Source: Bradyrhizobium sp. C9 (GTDB taxonomy: Bacteria > Pseudomonadota > Alphaproteobacteria > Rhizobiales > Xanthobacteraceae). Taken from it: DNA of 64,000 nt. Shown piece after piece: positions 17,446 through 24,923 of the stretch. The position numbers and the translations under genes were made by a program. How positions within the stretch are numbered: the first letter of the stretch is position 1; every line of letters starts with the position of its first letter. Location: contig NZ_NWTG01000007.1 in assembly GCF_002532045.1 (NCBI RefSeq), forward strand, positions 1 to 64,000, read 5' to 3'. The notes under the pieces were generated by a model, which saw only the letters and a program-made list of their open reading frames with translations, made no database searches and was not told the origin of the DNA.

Positions 17446-18123
17446 TCACGCCGCCATGATCCGGTTCGACATCGCGCGGTTGCGCAGTTCCACCCGGCGC
17501 GAGGTCGGAAGCGAGATCACGCCGTTCTGCTCGAGCTGGGTAAAGGTGCGTGACACCGTTTCGATCGTCAGGCCGAGATAGTCGGCGATATCCTGGCGCG
17601 ACATCGGAAGCTCGATGGCGGCATTCTTGACGGCGCGGCGCGCCATGTCGTGAAGGAAGCCGACGACACGATCTTCGGCGCTGCAGATCAGGAGCATCAG
17701 ATGCTCCTGGAAACGGCGCAGCTCCTGGGCCGTAGCATCCCACAGCTGGCGTGCCAGATCCTTTTCGTGGCTGGCACGGACCATGAGCGCGGCGCGCTTG
17801 ACGACGATGACCCGGGCCTCGGAGATGGCCTCAGCCGAAGAGATATGGGTCTCGCCGGCCTCGAAGCCGAAGATATCGCCGGGCAGATAAAATGCGCCGA
17901 TCTGGCGACGTCCGTCTTCCAGAATCTTGTAGGTTCGGACGGCGCCGGAAACGACCTGGTAGAGGTATTCCGCGGCCTCATCCTCGCCGTAAATCTCGCT
18001 GTTGCGTGCGAACCGCATCGGCGTCCCAATCATGCCGAAGGGCCCCTCAACGCGCGCCTGTCGGCTGAGGATGCTGGTCGGATGACGGCTGCTCTCGAGA
18101 GAAATGGCGTTCTGGGTCTGCAT
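17446..18123 (-). CDS. fixK: FixK-like Crp/Fnr transcription factor
   Basis: A 225-residue Crp/Fnr protein: cyclic-nucleotide-like beta-roll (about residues 30-120), dimer helix, and a helix-turn-helix with MSRQDIADYLGLTIETVSRTFTQL cut as MSRQDIADYLG and ETVSRTFTQL. The ExxSR recognition helix is that of FNR/FixK proteins, which read TTGAT half-sites. It lacks the N-terminal cysteine cluster of FNR, so it should not sense O2 itself; in rhizobia FixLJ controls fixK expression. I start at ATG 18123 (TGGAGCG upstream), not 18171. It is the likely reader of the boxes annotated here. Confidence 0.85.
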   Translation of the reverse strand: MQTQNAISLESSRHPTSILSRQARVEGPFGMIGTPMRFARNSEIYGEDEAAEYLYQVVSGAVRTYKILEDGRRQIGAFYLPGDIFGFEAGETHISSAEAISEARVIVVKRAALMVRASHEKDLARQLWDATAQELRRFQEHLMLLICSAEDRVVGFLHDMARRAVKNAAIELPMSRQDIADYLGLTIETVSRTFTQLEQNGVISLPTSRRVELRNRAMSNRIMAA

Positions 18124-18195
18124 GGCGACGCTCCATGGATGGAAAGATCGATGGAGGCAGATTGATCGCATCTCCTGGATCGGGAAATTTGGATA

Positions 18196-18235
18196 TTTCC
18201 CCTAAGTAGAAGCCACTTACGTGTTTATACGTAGG
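18196..18235. promoter_or_regulatory. Candidate FixJ operator region upstream of fixK
   Basis: Between fixK and the next gene lies an imperfect inverted repeat CTTACGTG-N4-TACGTAGG (18216-18235) and, nearer the gene, TTTCCCCTAAGTA (18196-18208). These sit about 75-110 bp before the fixK start. They resemble my memory of FixJ-binding sequences in rhizobial fixK promoters, but I cannot confirm the match. Confidence 0.35.
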
Positions 18236-18303
18236 TGCTGGACAAAGTAGCCGCGCGTCGAGACACCGGTCGCGCGGCGCGGCGCGTCGCTCGAGAGAAG
18301 AGG

Positions 18304-18468
18304 CTAGCGGCCGTTCTTGTCGGGATAGGCAGCGCGCGTGCTGGCTCGATTCCCGTCCTCTTCCCGAAGCCAGCGCGTCGTGCTGCGATCGGTCACGGCG
18401 AGCACGAGCGCAAAGAGCGAGAAGATGAGACAGACGGCCGTCACGACAAGCAGTGTGCTCATTGCCAT
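18304..18468 (-). CDS. Small membrane protein downstream of CBS-BON gene (54 aa)
   Basis: A 54-residue ORF starting MAMSTLLVVT. One membrane segment (LLVVTAVCLIFSLFALVLAV) is followed by a charged cytoplasmic tail. GAGGAG stands 7 bases before ATG 18468, a strong ribosome site. It begins 18 bp after the stop of the CBS-BON gene on the same strand, so it is probably its operon partner. Confidence 0.65.
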   Translation of the reverse strand: MAMSTLLVVTAVCLIFSLFALVLAVTDRSTTRWLREEDGNRASTRAAYPDKNGR

Positions 18469-18486
18469 GTTGGGCTCCTCGATTGA

Positions 18487-19209
18487 TCAGCCGGCCGCCT
18501 TGATGTCTTCCGGCGACTCCACGTAATACCCGGAATATCCGTCGACGAAGCAGAGGTGATCATGGACTTCCTTGACGCCCGAGGTGTTCTCGGCGAGCAC
18601 GATCGCGGCCTGACGCGCGCGGTCATCGAAGATCAGGCCGTGCAGATGCACGATGCCGTTGCGCACCCAGACCTGGAAGCCGGCGGGACGCCAGCCGGTG
18701 GCGTTGATTTCGCGCAGGATGCGTTCACGGATATGGCCGTCATCGGCGGTCGGATCGGGAACTTCGCGCGCCAGCGATGCGACGGCCTGCAGGATGTCCG
18801 CCCGGGTGACGATTCCGACCATGGTCTTGCCATTTACGACCGGTACCCGCTTCACGCCATGCTTGTGCATCAGATGCACGATCTCCTCGAGCGGCGTCTG
18901 CTCCTCGACGGTGATCGGGTTCGCCGTCATGACGTCTTCGACCTTGCGGCCGCGCTCATGGACGAAATCGGTCGCGGCACGACCGACGCCGGTGAACAGC
19001 TCCAGCCATGCTGAGCGCTTGTGTCCTGTGCCGATCTCGCTGCGTTCCAGGAAATCTCCCTCGGACACCATGCCCCTGAGCGTGCCGTCTTCGTCCATCA
19101 CCGGCAGACCGCTGAGATGGCATCGCAGCATGATGTTGGCCGCATCCAGGATCTTCGTGTGCGGGCTGACGGCGATGATGTGCTTGGTCATGATCTGATG
19201 CGCGCGCAT
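18487..19209 (-). CDS. CBS-CBS-BON protein (paralogue 4)
   Basis: A 240-residue protein starting MRAHQIMTKHII, very close to paralogue 1 at 7808-8527, including the VRNGIVHLHGLI BON core and the YVESPEDIKAAG end. The CBS pair is at about residues 7-150 and BON at about 155-218. ATG 19209 follows GGAGG. Its FixK-type box (19263-19276) has the same 14 bases as that of paralogue 1, so promoter and gene may have been duplicated together. Confidence 0.9.
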   Translation of the reverse strand: MRAHQIMTKHIIAVSPHTKILDAANIMLRCHLSGLPVMDEDGTLRGMVSEGDFLERSEIGTGHKRSAWLELFTGVGRAATDFVHERGRKVEDVMTANPITVEEQTPLEEIVHLMHKHGVKRVPVVNGKTMVGIVTRADILQAVASLAREVPDPTADDGHIRERILREINATGWRPAGFQVWVRNGIVHLHGLIFDDRARQAAIVLAENTSGVKEVHDHLCFVDGYSGYYVESPEDIKAAG

Positions 19210-19262
19210 GTTTGGACCTCCGTGTTGAGAAACGAACAATAAAGTTTCGCGTGCCCCGCACG

Positions 19263-19276
19263 TTGACTTGGCTCAA
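19263..19276. promoter_or_regulatory. FixK/FNR box TTGACTTGGCTCAA overlapping a stop codon
   Basis: Centred 60.5 bp upstream of the CBS-BON start at 19209. The last bases overlap the TGA (19273-19275 complement) of the upstream cytochrome gene. Confidence 0.72.
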
Positions 19277-19629
19277 CGGCCTGCCGGGCCGCGCTCCAGA
19301 GATTTCAAGAACAGCATGAAGTCGCCCACCTGGTCCGGCTCGAAGCTGAACTGCGGCATGGTCGGATGGCCGGTGACGATCCCTTCCGCCAGTGCTTCCT
19401 GCAGCATCTCGACTGGATAGCGTTCGTGCAATGTCCGGAACGGTGGTGCTATCTTCAGCGGGCTCGGGCTGACCCGGTCGATCGAATGGCAGCGGGCGCA
19501 GTAAAACTGCGCAAGGCGTCTGCCTTGCGCCTCGTCGGCAGCGGCCGGAGTCAGCGCGGCACAGATCGTGCCGATGATGACGAGGCCGCGAGCGGCGTGA
19601 CGCTGAAATGTCCTGGCAGGATGTTTCAC
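19273..19629 (-). CDS. Periplasmic monohaem cytochrome c
   Basis: A 118-residue class I cytochrome c with an N-terminal signal segment (GLVIIGTICAALTPAAA), a CARCH haem site near residue 45 and HPTMPQF for the Met ligand. It begins 14 bp after the universal stress protein stop on the same strand, so it should be cotranscribed from the FixK box at 20543. Its stop codon lies inside the FixK box of the next gene. Confidence 0.87.
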   Translation of the reverse strand: MKHPARTFQRHAARGLVIIGTICAALTPAAADEAQGRRLAQFYCARCHSIDRVSPSPLKIAPPFRTLHERYPVEMLQEALAEGIVTGHPTMPQFSFEPDQVGDFMLFLKSLERGPAGR

Positions 19630-19643
19630 GAGACGGCTCGCGC

Positions 19644-20480
19644 TTAGTGAGACATCAGGACGGGGACGGTCATCGCACGCAGCATGTCGCGCGTCACGCC
19701 GCCGAGCAGGGTTTCCTGCAGGCGGGAGTGGCCGTATCCGCCCATCACCAGAAGGTCGAGGCTCTCATCCGCCGCGATCGACAGCAGGATCGACTGAACT
19801 TCCGACTTTGACGCAGGCAACGACGTGATCTTGGCCGGAAGACCCTCCCTTGCAAGATAGCGCACCAGATGATCGGTGGAGGCTTCTGAGGGGATCGGAT
19901 CGGTCCCATCGATGGTGATGATGACGAGAGCGTCAGCTGCGCGCAGCAGCGGCATTGCGTCGTGGAGGGCGCGGGCAGCAAGCCGGCTGCCGTCCCAGCA
20001 GATCCCGATTCGCTTCGCCGAGAATGCGCCATGGAAGGTGTAGGGCATGAACAAGACGGGACCGCCGGCCTGGAACAATAGCTCCCGTGGAATCACGTTG
20101 TCGTAGCTGTTGTACTCGCCCTGCGGCTGCACCACCAAGGTCAGGTCATGCAGTCGCGCGCTGGCGCAGATCATCTCGCGCGCATCGATGGGGAGCGCCC
20201 CCACGGCGCGGGTCGCGTAGGATATCCCTGCATTCCGCGCCTCGATATCGAAGACGCGGAGCGCAGCCTCGGCGCGTTCCAGGGCCTGTGCATGTTCAGC
20301 CTCGAACAGCGAGGCCACCGCCACGCTCCCTTCGACGACGAGCGGTACGCTGGCAGTCTCGTAGCCGATCGCCATTGCGTCGAGATGCGCGCCCGTGCCG
20401 AGCGCGAGCGAGACCGATCCGTCGACTGCGGGACGTGGCGACAGCTCCGTCGGAATGTGGACGAGGATGTTCTTGAACAT
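19644..20480 (-). CDS. Universal stress protein, tandem UspA domains
   Basis: A 278-residue two-domain UspA protein starting MFKNILVHIP. The C-terminal domain ends with the ATP-binding signature GGYGHSRLQETLLGGVT. ATG 20480 follows GGAGA. The FixK-type site at 20543 is centred 69.5 bp upstream, and the gene is divergent from the acetoacetyl-CoA reductase. It is a paralogue of 10939-11760. Confidence 0.88.
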   Translation of the reverse strand: MFKNILVHIPTELSPRPAVDGSVSLALGTGAHLDAMAIGYETASVPLVVEGSVAVASLFEAEHAQALERAEAALRVFDIEARNAGISYATRAVGALPIDAREMICASARLHDLTLVVQPQGEYNSYDNVIPRELLFQAGGPVLFMPYTFHGAFSAKRIGICWDGSRLAARALHDAMPLLRAADALVIITIDGTDPIPSEASTDHLVRYLAREGLPAKITSLPASKSEVQSILLSIAADESLDLLVMGGYGHSRLQETLLGGVTRDMLRAMTVPVLMSH

Positions 20481-20542
20481 GGCCGTTCTCCAAAGGGGTG
20501 GAAAAGCATGTGCCATCAGAGCACGGGTCGAGGCTGGCCAAT

Positions 20543-20556
20543 TTGATCTGCCTCAT
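20543..20556. promoter_or_regulatory. FixK/FNR box TTGATCTGCCTCAT (one mismatch)
   Basis: The last base differs from the box. It is centred 69.5 bp upstream of the universal stress protein at 20480 and is one of a divergent pair. Confidence 0.58.
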
Positions 20557-20575
20557 GCGCGTTCGCGGATTTTGA

Positions 20576-20589
20576 TTGAGCGAGATCAA
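20576..20589. promoter_or_regulatory. FixK/FNR box TTGAGCGAGATCAA
   Basis: Exact match, centred 60.5 bp upstream of the reductase start at 20643. The two boxes of this intergenic region are 33 bp apart, centre to centre. Confidence 0.72.
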
Positions 20590-20642
20590 TCATCGAGCCT
20601 GCAAACTCGCGCAAATGTTGAGCGCAGCTTGGAGGAGTCGGC

Positions 20643-21368
20643 ATGGCGCGCGTCGCATTGGTTACCGGGGGGAGCAGGGGAATTGGCGCTGCGATTTCGC
20701 GCGCCCTCGCCGCTGGCGGATGCCGGGTTGCTGCCTGCTATGCCGGAAATGCGGGCGCCGCACGGTCGTTTCAGGATCAGACCGGAATTCCCGTATTCCA
20801 GTGGGATGTCGCGAACTTCCAGGCCTGCGCAGCCGGTGTTGGCCAGGTGGAGGCGGCGCTGGGCCCAATCGACATCCTGGTCAACAACGCCGGTATCGTG
20901 CGCGACGCCACACTGCACCGAATGACCAAGCCGCAATGGGACGCGGTGATTCGAACAGATCTCGATTCGCTGTTCAACATGTGCCGGCCTCTCATCGAGG
21001 GCATGCGGGCGCGCAAGTTCGGGCGGATCATCAACATCTCGTCGATCAATGGTCAGAAGGGCCAGATCGGCCAGACGAACTATGCCGCGGCCAAGGCCGC
21101 CGAGCTTGGCTTCACCCGCGCGCTCGCGCTCGAAAGCGCGCGGTTCGGGATCACGGTCAATGCAATCTGCCCGGGTTACATCAATACCGAGATGCTGGCC
21201 GCGGTGCCGGCCGATGTCATGCAGAACGCCATTCTGCCGCAGATCCCGGTCGGGCGGCTGGGACATCCGGAAGAAATTGCCCGTGCCGTTGCGTTTCTTG
21301 CCGCCGATGAAGCAGGGTTCATCACCGGGTCGACGCTGTCGATCAATGGCGGTCAACACATGTGCTGA
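20643..21368 (+). CDS. phbB: Acetoacetyl-CoA reductase (SDR)
   Basis: A 241-residue short-chain dehydrogenase: TGGSRGIG cofactor loop near residue 8, NNAG at about 80, catalytic Ser in INISSINGQKGQ and YAAAK with Tyr and Lys. The INGQKGQ-GQTNY segment is typical of PhbB, which reduces acetoacetyl-CoA to (R)-3-hydroxybutyryl-CoA with NADPH for PHB. ATG 20643 follows GGAGG. The FixK-type box is at the standard place. A CBS gene, a small protein and PHA synthase follow in the same direction. Confidence 0.9.
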   Translation: MARVALVTGGSRGIGAAISRALAAGGCRVAACYAGNAGAARSFQDQTGIPVFQWDVANFQACAAGVGQVEAALGPIDILVNNAGIVRDATLHRMTKPQWDAVIRTDLDSLFNMCRPLIEGMRARKFGRIINISSINGQKGQIGQTNYAAAKAAELGFTRALALESARFGITVNAICPGYINTEMLAAVPADVMQNAILPQIPVGRLGHPEEIARAVAFLAADEAGFITGSTLSINGGQHMC

Positions 21369-21383
21369 ATGGGAGAGATGACA

Positions 21384-21863
21384 ATGCTCGCAACCGATGT
21401 GATGCGCAGTTCATTCGCGTCGATAAAGCCGACCACCACAGTGCTCAGTGCCGTCGAGCTGCTGCTTGAAACCGATCAGCGCGGCCTGCCGGTGATCGAC
21501 GACGCCGGTGACCTCGTCGGCATGGTGTCGGAGGGCGATTTCCTCCACCGCGACGAGCTTGGTATCAGCCCGCCGTCAGGAAACTGGCTGGAGTCCCTGC
21601 TTGGCATTGCGGAGAATACGCCTGAACGCGAGCGCATGCGCACCCTGCAGGTCGGCTCGCTCATGAGTGGCTCGCCGATCACCGTCGATGTCGAGGCCTC
21701 GATCGAGGACGTCGTCACGCAGATGGATATCTACAACGTCGCCCAGATTCCGGTGCTCGGCGCCGGAACGGTCGTCGGTATCGTCAGCCGCAGGGAACTG
21801 CTTGCGGCATTGGCGCGCCGATTGAGAGAAGCAGAGAAGGCAAGCACCGGAGTTACTTCATGA
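21384..21863 (+). CDS. CBS-domain protein (two CBS repeats only)
   Basis: A 159-residue CBS pair with no other domain, starting MLATDVMRSSFASIKP and paralogous to 4524-4985. GGGAGAG precedes ATG 21384; the in-frame ATG at 21369 sits on that ribosome site. It lies between phbB and phaC in one direction, so it may sense energy state for PHB metabolism. It overlaps the next gene by 4 bp (ATGA). Confidence 0.88.
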   Translation: MLATDVMRSSFASIKPTTTVLSAVELLLETDQRGLPVIDDAGDLVGMVSEGDFLHRDELGISPPSGNWLESLLGIAENTPERERMRTLQVGSLMSGSPITVDVEASIEDVVTQMDIYNVAQIPVLGAGTVVGIVSRRELLAALARRLREAEKASTGVTS

Positions 21864-22240
21864 GCGAGATGACCCTGCAATCACATGCACACGCCGTCGT
21901 TTGGATCGATCACCTTGTCGCGAAGGTTTTCGGCATTGGGTTGACGGGCGTCAGCGCGACGGCCGTCCACGCGCACCTGGCGTCGCAGCATCTGCATCAC
22001 AAGGCGAATACGATCGGCGATGGTCGCGTCCAGGCCGATGCGACATTTCTTGCCAGGGTGAGCGAGGCCGTAAGTGGTTGCAGCGATTTGCTCGTCATCG
22101 GTCCGGGTATCGAGAAGTCCGAGCTGACGCAGTATCTCAAGACGGAGCGGCCCGACCTCAATTTGCATGTCGAGCCGAGCGATCATCCCACCGATGCCGA
22201 GATCGTGGCACTGGGTCGGAAGCAATTCCGCCTCGGCTGA
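21860..22240 (+). CDS. Small eRF1-domain-like (translational machinery) protein
   Basis: A 126-residue soluble protein containing HHKANTIGDGR and a C-terminal DLLVIGPGIEKSEL stretch. The last part resembles the release-factor/Pelota third domain, and close homologues are, as I recall, labelled translational machinery protein. It overlaps the CBS gene by ATGA and precedes PHA synthase by 84 bp. Function is uncertain; a role in ribosome handling during growth arrest is inference. Confidence 0.6.
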   Translation: MSEMTLQSHAHAVVWIDHLVAKVFGIGLTGVSATAVHAHLASQHLHHKANTIGDGRVQADATFLARVSEAVSGCSDLLVIGPGIEKSELTQYLKTERPDLNLHVEPSDHPTDAEIVALGRKQFRLG

Positions 22241-22324
22241 GCGGCAAAGGCCCGCGTCTCAGCGGCTGCCAGACCGAAAGATAGTTGCGTCCGAGCCCAT
22301 CCGGCTCGAGCAAGGAGACGAGCG

Positions 22325-24139
22325 ATGACAGTCCAAGCAGTTCTCGACCAGCCGACAACTCCTGCCAATGACGATGTGACGGGTGCCGGAACGCCCGCCT
22401 TAGTACGGCCCGAAGTCGAGGCATTGACGGGGGCCCAATCGCTTGACCAACTCGTTCATGCGGCGATGGCGCGATGGACCGGGGGGCTCTCACCGGCCGG
22501 CCTCGCACTCGCTTTCGCCGATTGGCAACTCCACCTTGCGGCCTCACCCGGAAAACGGCTTCAACTGGCGCTGAATGCGCTAGCTGACGGCGCGCGCTTC
22601 GCGCGCATGGTGTCGACGCCGCATGCGGCCTGGCAGCCCTGGTTCATGGTCAAGCCTCAACCGGGTGACAACCGATTTGCCGGCCAGGACTGGACATTGC
22701 CGGCCTTCAACGTCATGGCGCAGGCATTCCTGCTGAGTGAGCAATGGTGGCATTCGGCGACCAGCGGCCTGCGCGGCGTCTCAAAAGCAAATGCGGCGGT
22801 CGTGGATTTCGCCGTCCGGCAATGCCTCGATGTTGTTGCGCCGTCCAACTTTCCGTTCAGCAACCCCGAGGTCCTGCGCGAGGCCATGGACTCGGGTGGC
22901 GGCAACTTCGTGTCGGGCTGGCATAACTGGTTGGAAGACTGCAGGGCCCTGTTGAGCGCCAAGCCGTCCGGACCGGACCAATTTGTGGTCGGCAAGGACG
23001 TTGCCGCGACCAAGGGCAAGGTTGTCTACCGGAATGAGCTGATCGAGCTCATCCAATACGCGCCGGCAACCGCCGACGTTTGCCCCGAGCCGGTGCTGAT
23101 CGTGCCGGCCTGGATCATGAAGTATTACATCCTCGATCTCTCGCCGCAGAATTCGCTCGTACGGTTCCTGGTCGAGCGCGGCTTCACCGTGTTCATGATC
23201 TCGTGGCGAAATCCAGAGCCGGCCGATCGCGAACTTGGTCTCGATCACTATCGCGAGCTTGGGATCGACGCCGCGATCGACGTGATCAATCAGCTTGTTC
23301 CCGAACGTCCGATCCATGCGGCTGGCTACTGCCTCGGTGGAACGCTACTCGCAATCGCAGCAGCTCGGCTGCAGAAGGAGCGGCCCGGCTGCCTGCGCTC
23401 GGTAACGCTCTTGGCAGCCCAGGTCGATTTCACCGACGCCGGCGAACTGACGCTCTTCATCAATGAAAGCCAGGTCGCGTTCCTCGAGGATATGATGCGG
23501 CAGCGCGGCGTGCTCGAGACGGCGCAGATGGCCGGTGCGTTCCAGCTGCTGCGGTCGAACGACTTGATCTGGTCGCGCCTGGTCCGCGACTATCTCATGG
23601 GCGAGCGCGCCGCGCCGAGTGACCTGATGTCATGGAACGCGGACGCGACCCGCATGCCCTACCGGATGCATTCGGACTATCTGCGCAAGCTGTTTCTCAA
23701 CAACGACCTTGCCGAGGGCCGCTATTTGGTGGACGGACAGCCGGTGGCGCTTTCCGATCTTCGTGTCCCCATGTTTGCGGTCGGCACTGTCCGCGATCAC
23801 GTCGCGCCCTGGCGGTCGGTTCACAAGATTCACCTGTTGGCCGATGCTGATATCGCCTTCGTGCTGGCGAGCGGCGGTCACAACGCCGGCATCGTTGCTC
23901 CGCCGTCGGAGGAGGGGCACAGCTATCAGCTGTTGGAGAAGAAGGCGGATCAACCCTATGTCGGCCCCGACGAGTGGCTGCGGAAGGCGGCCCATCGCGA
24001 CGGATCCTGGTGGCTGGAGTGGGTTCGTTTCCTCACGGCGCATTCGGGTGCGTGGGTGCCGGCGCAATCGGTGCTTCACGCGCCCGAGGGTGTATCGTCG
24101 CTTGGTGATGCGCCGGGACAGTACGTCCTCCAGCATTGA
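22325..24139 (+). CDS. phaC: Class I poly(3-hydroxyalkanoate) synthase
   Basis: A 604-residue PHA synthase that polymerises 3-hydroxyacyl-CoA on granule surfaces. The lipase-like box is GYCLGG with the nucleophile Cys near residue 336. The catalytic Asp lies in VRDHVAPW and the His in SGGHNAG. The protein is of normal class I length. ATG 22325 follows AAGGAGACG. With phbB (20643) and the phasin (45448) it forms a PHB pathway inside the low-oxygen island; the beta-ketothiolase is not in this window. Confidence 0.93.
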   Translation: MTVQAVLDQPTTPANDDVTGAGTPALVRPEVEALTGAQSLDQLVHAAMARWTGGLSPAGLALAFADWQLHLAASPGKRLQLALNALADGARFARMVSTPHAAWQPWFMVKPQPGDNRFAGQDWTLPAFNVMAQAFLLSEQWWHSATSGLRGVSKANAAVVDFAVRQCLDVVAPSNFPFSNPEVLREAMDSGGGNFVSGWHNWLEDCRALLSAKPSGPDQFVVGKDVAATKGKVVYRNELIELIQYAPATADVCPEPVLIVPAWIMKYYILDLSPQNSLVRFLVERGFTVFMISWRNPEPADRELGLDHYRELGIDAAIDVINQLVPERPIHAAGYCLGGTLLAIAAARLQKERPGCLRSVTLLAAQVDFTDAGELTLFINESQVAFLEDMMRQRGVLETAQMAGAFQLLRSNDLIWSRLVRDYLMGERAAPSDLMSWNADATRMPYRMHSDYLRKLFLNNDLAEGRYLVDGQPVALSDLRVPMFAVGTVRDHVAPWRSVHKIHLLADADIAFVLASGGHNAGIVAPPSEEGHSYQLLEKKADQPYVGPDEWLRKAAHRDGSWWLEWVRFLTAHSGAWVPAQSVLHAPEGVSSLGDAPGQYVLQH

Positions 24140-24152
24140 ACGTCGCACCGGC

Positions 24153-24166
24153 TTGATCTGTCGCAA
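24153..24166. promoter_or_regulatory. FixK/FNR-like box TTGATCTGTCGCAA (one mismatch)
   Basis: Has the CGCAA right half also seen at 9853 and 9886. It is centred 67.5 bp upstream of the small membrane ORF at 24227. Confidence 0.6.
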
Positions 24167-24226
24167 ATCCCCTCCGCCGCGAGCCGTTACGATGAAAGGG
24201 TCGCACCAGGTTGCAGCGAGGAAGCC

Positions 24227-24394
24227 ATGAGTCTGATCCTCCGCGTTTTCTTCATACTTGCGGGATCCATCACCGCGCTGTTCGTCGCGCGCGATTCTCT
24301 GAACTTTGACGTCATGCAAATGTTCGTGGCCATCCTGCTCGTGATCGGGCTCCTGTTGGCCGGCAGTCTCTGGAGCCTGTGGCGGCAAACGTGA
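24227..24394 (+). CDS. Small membrane protein, FixK-box controlled (55 aa)
   Basis: A 55-residue ORF, MSLILRVFFILAGSITALFV onward, with two hydrophobic segments separated by ARDSLNFDVMQ. GCGAGGAAG precedes ATG 24227. A FixK-type site lies at the usual spacing, which supports it as a real gene despite its size. No family is recognised. Confidence 0.6.
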   Translation: MSLILRVFFILAGSITALFVARDSLNFDVMQMFVAILLVIGLLLAGSLWSLWRQT

Positions 24395-24539
24395 CAGCTC
24401 GAACTCGGTCGATGGCCGTGGGATTGGGGCGTCCGTTATGGTTCGCCGGTATCGGCGCCATTCGCCCAAAATATTGCTTTTGCACTTCACGTAGGCGCTG
24501 GCATCGGCGATGCAGCAGGGCTCGAAACGACTGAGCGCG

Positions 24540-24570
24540 CCGAGGGCCGGCTGTTCAGGCCGGCCCTCGG
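24540..24570. terminator. 12-bp hairpin between convergent genes
   Basis: CCGAGGGCCGGC at 24540-24551 pairs with GCCGGCCCTCGG at 24559-24570 around a 7-nt loop. It lies between the ends of the small ORF at 24227 (+) and the gene at 24615 (-). There is no T-run, so the terminator role is inferred from position. Confidence 0.5.
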
Positions 24571-24614
24571 AAAGCAGATGGCGTATTTCGTCGACGCGTC
24601 CGGAATGGAACCGT

Positions 24615-24869
24615 CTATCGTCCTTCGAACCCGGAAGAGCCCTTGGTGATGTTCATGAACATCAGGGCTATTGCAGATGCGGCAGCAACAAATGCCGCGG
24701 TCCATCTGACGGTGGAGACGGCAAAGGCGGCGTCAAGCCGCCAGCTTGTGGGTACCGGCTCCGTCGAGGCAAGCGGTACCACATCCGGAAAGTACCAATT
24801 GCAGAGTAGAGCGAGCACGACCGCGAGGATCGCACTACCGAAAAAGACGAAGGTTAATCGCCGTTTCAT
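24615..24869 (-). CDS. Small membrane protein (84 aa)
   Basis: A protein with two membrane segments (FVFFGSAILAVVLALLCNWYF and WTAAFVAAASAIALMFM) joined by a short periplasmic loop. GGAGGAG precedes ATG 24869, a strong ribosome site. It follows the phosphotransferase-ATPase gene on the same strand by about 55 bp and may be cotranscribed. No family is recognised. Confidence 0.65.
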   Translation of the reverse strand: MKRRLTFVFFGSAILAVVLALLCNWYFPDVVPLASTEPVPTSWRLDAAFAVSTVRWTAAFVAAASAIALMFMNITKGSSGFEGR

Positions 24870-24923
24870 GGAACTCCTCCTGTCAATGGGAGAATGTTGC
24901 CAGACCTGACGGCATCGACCAAT

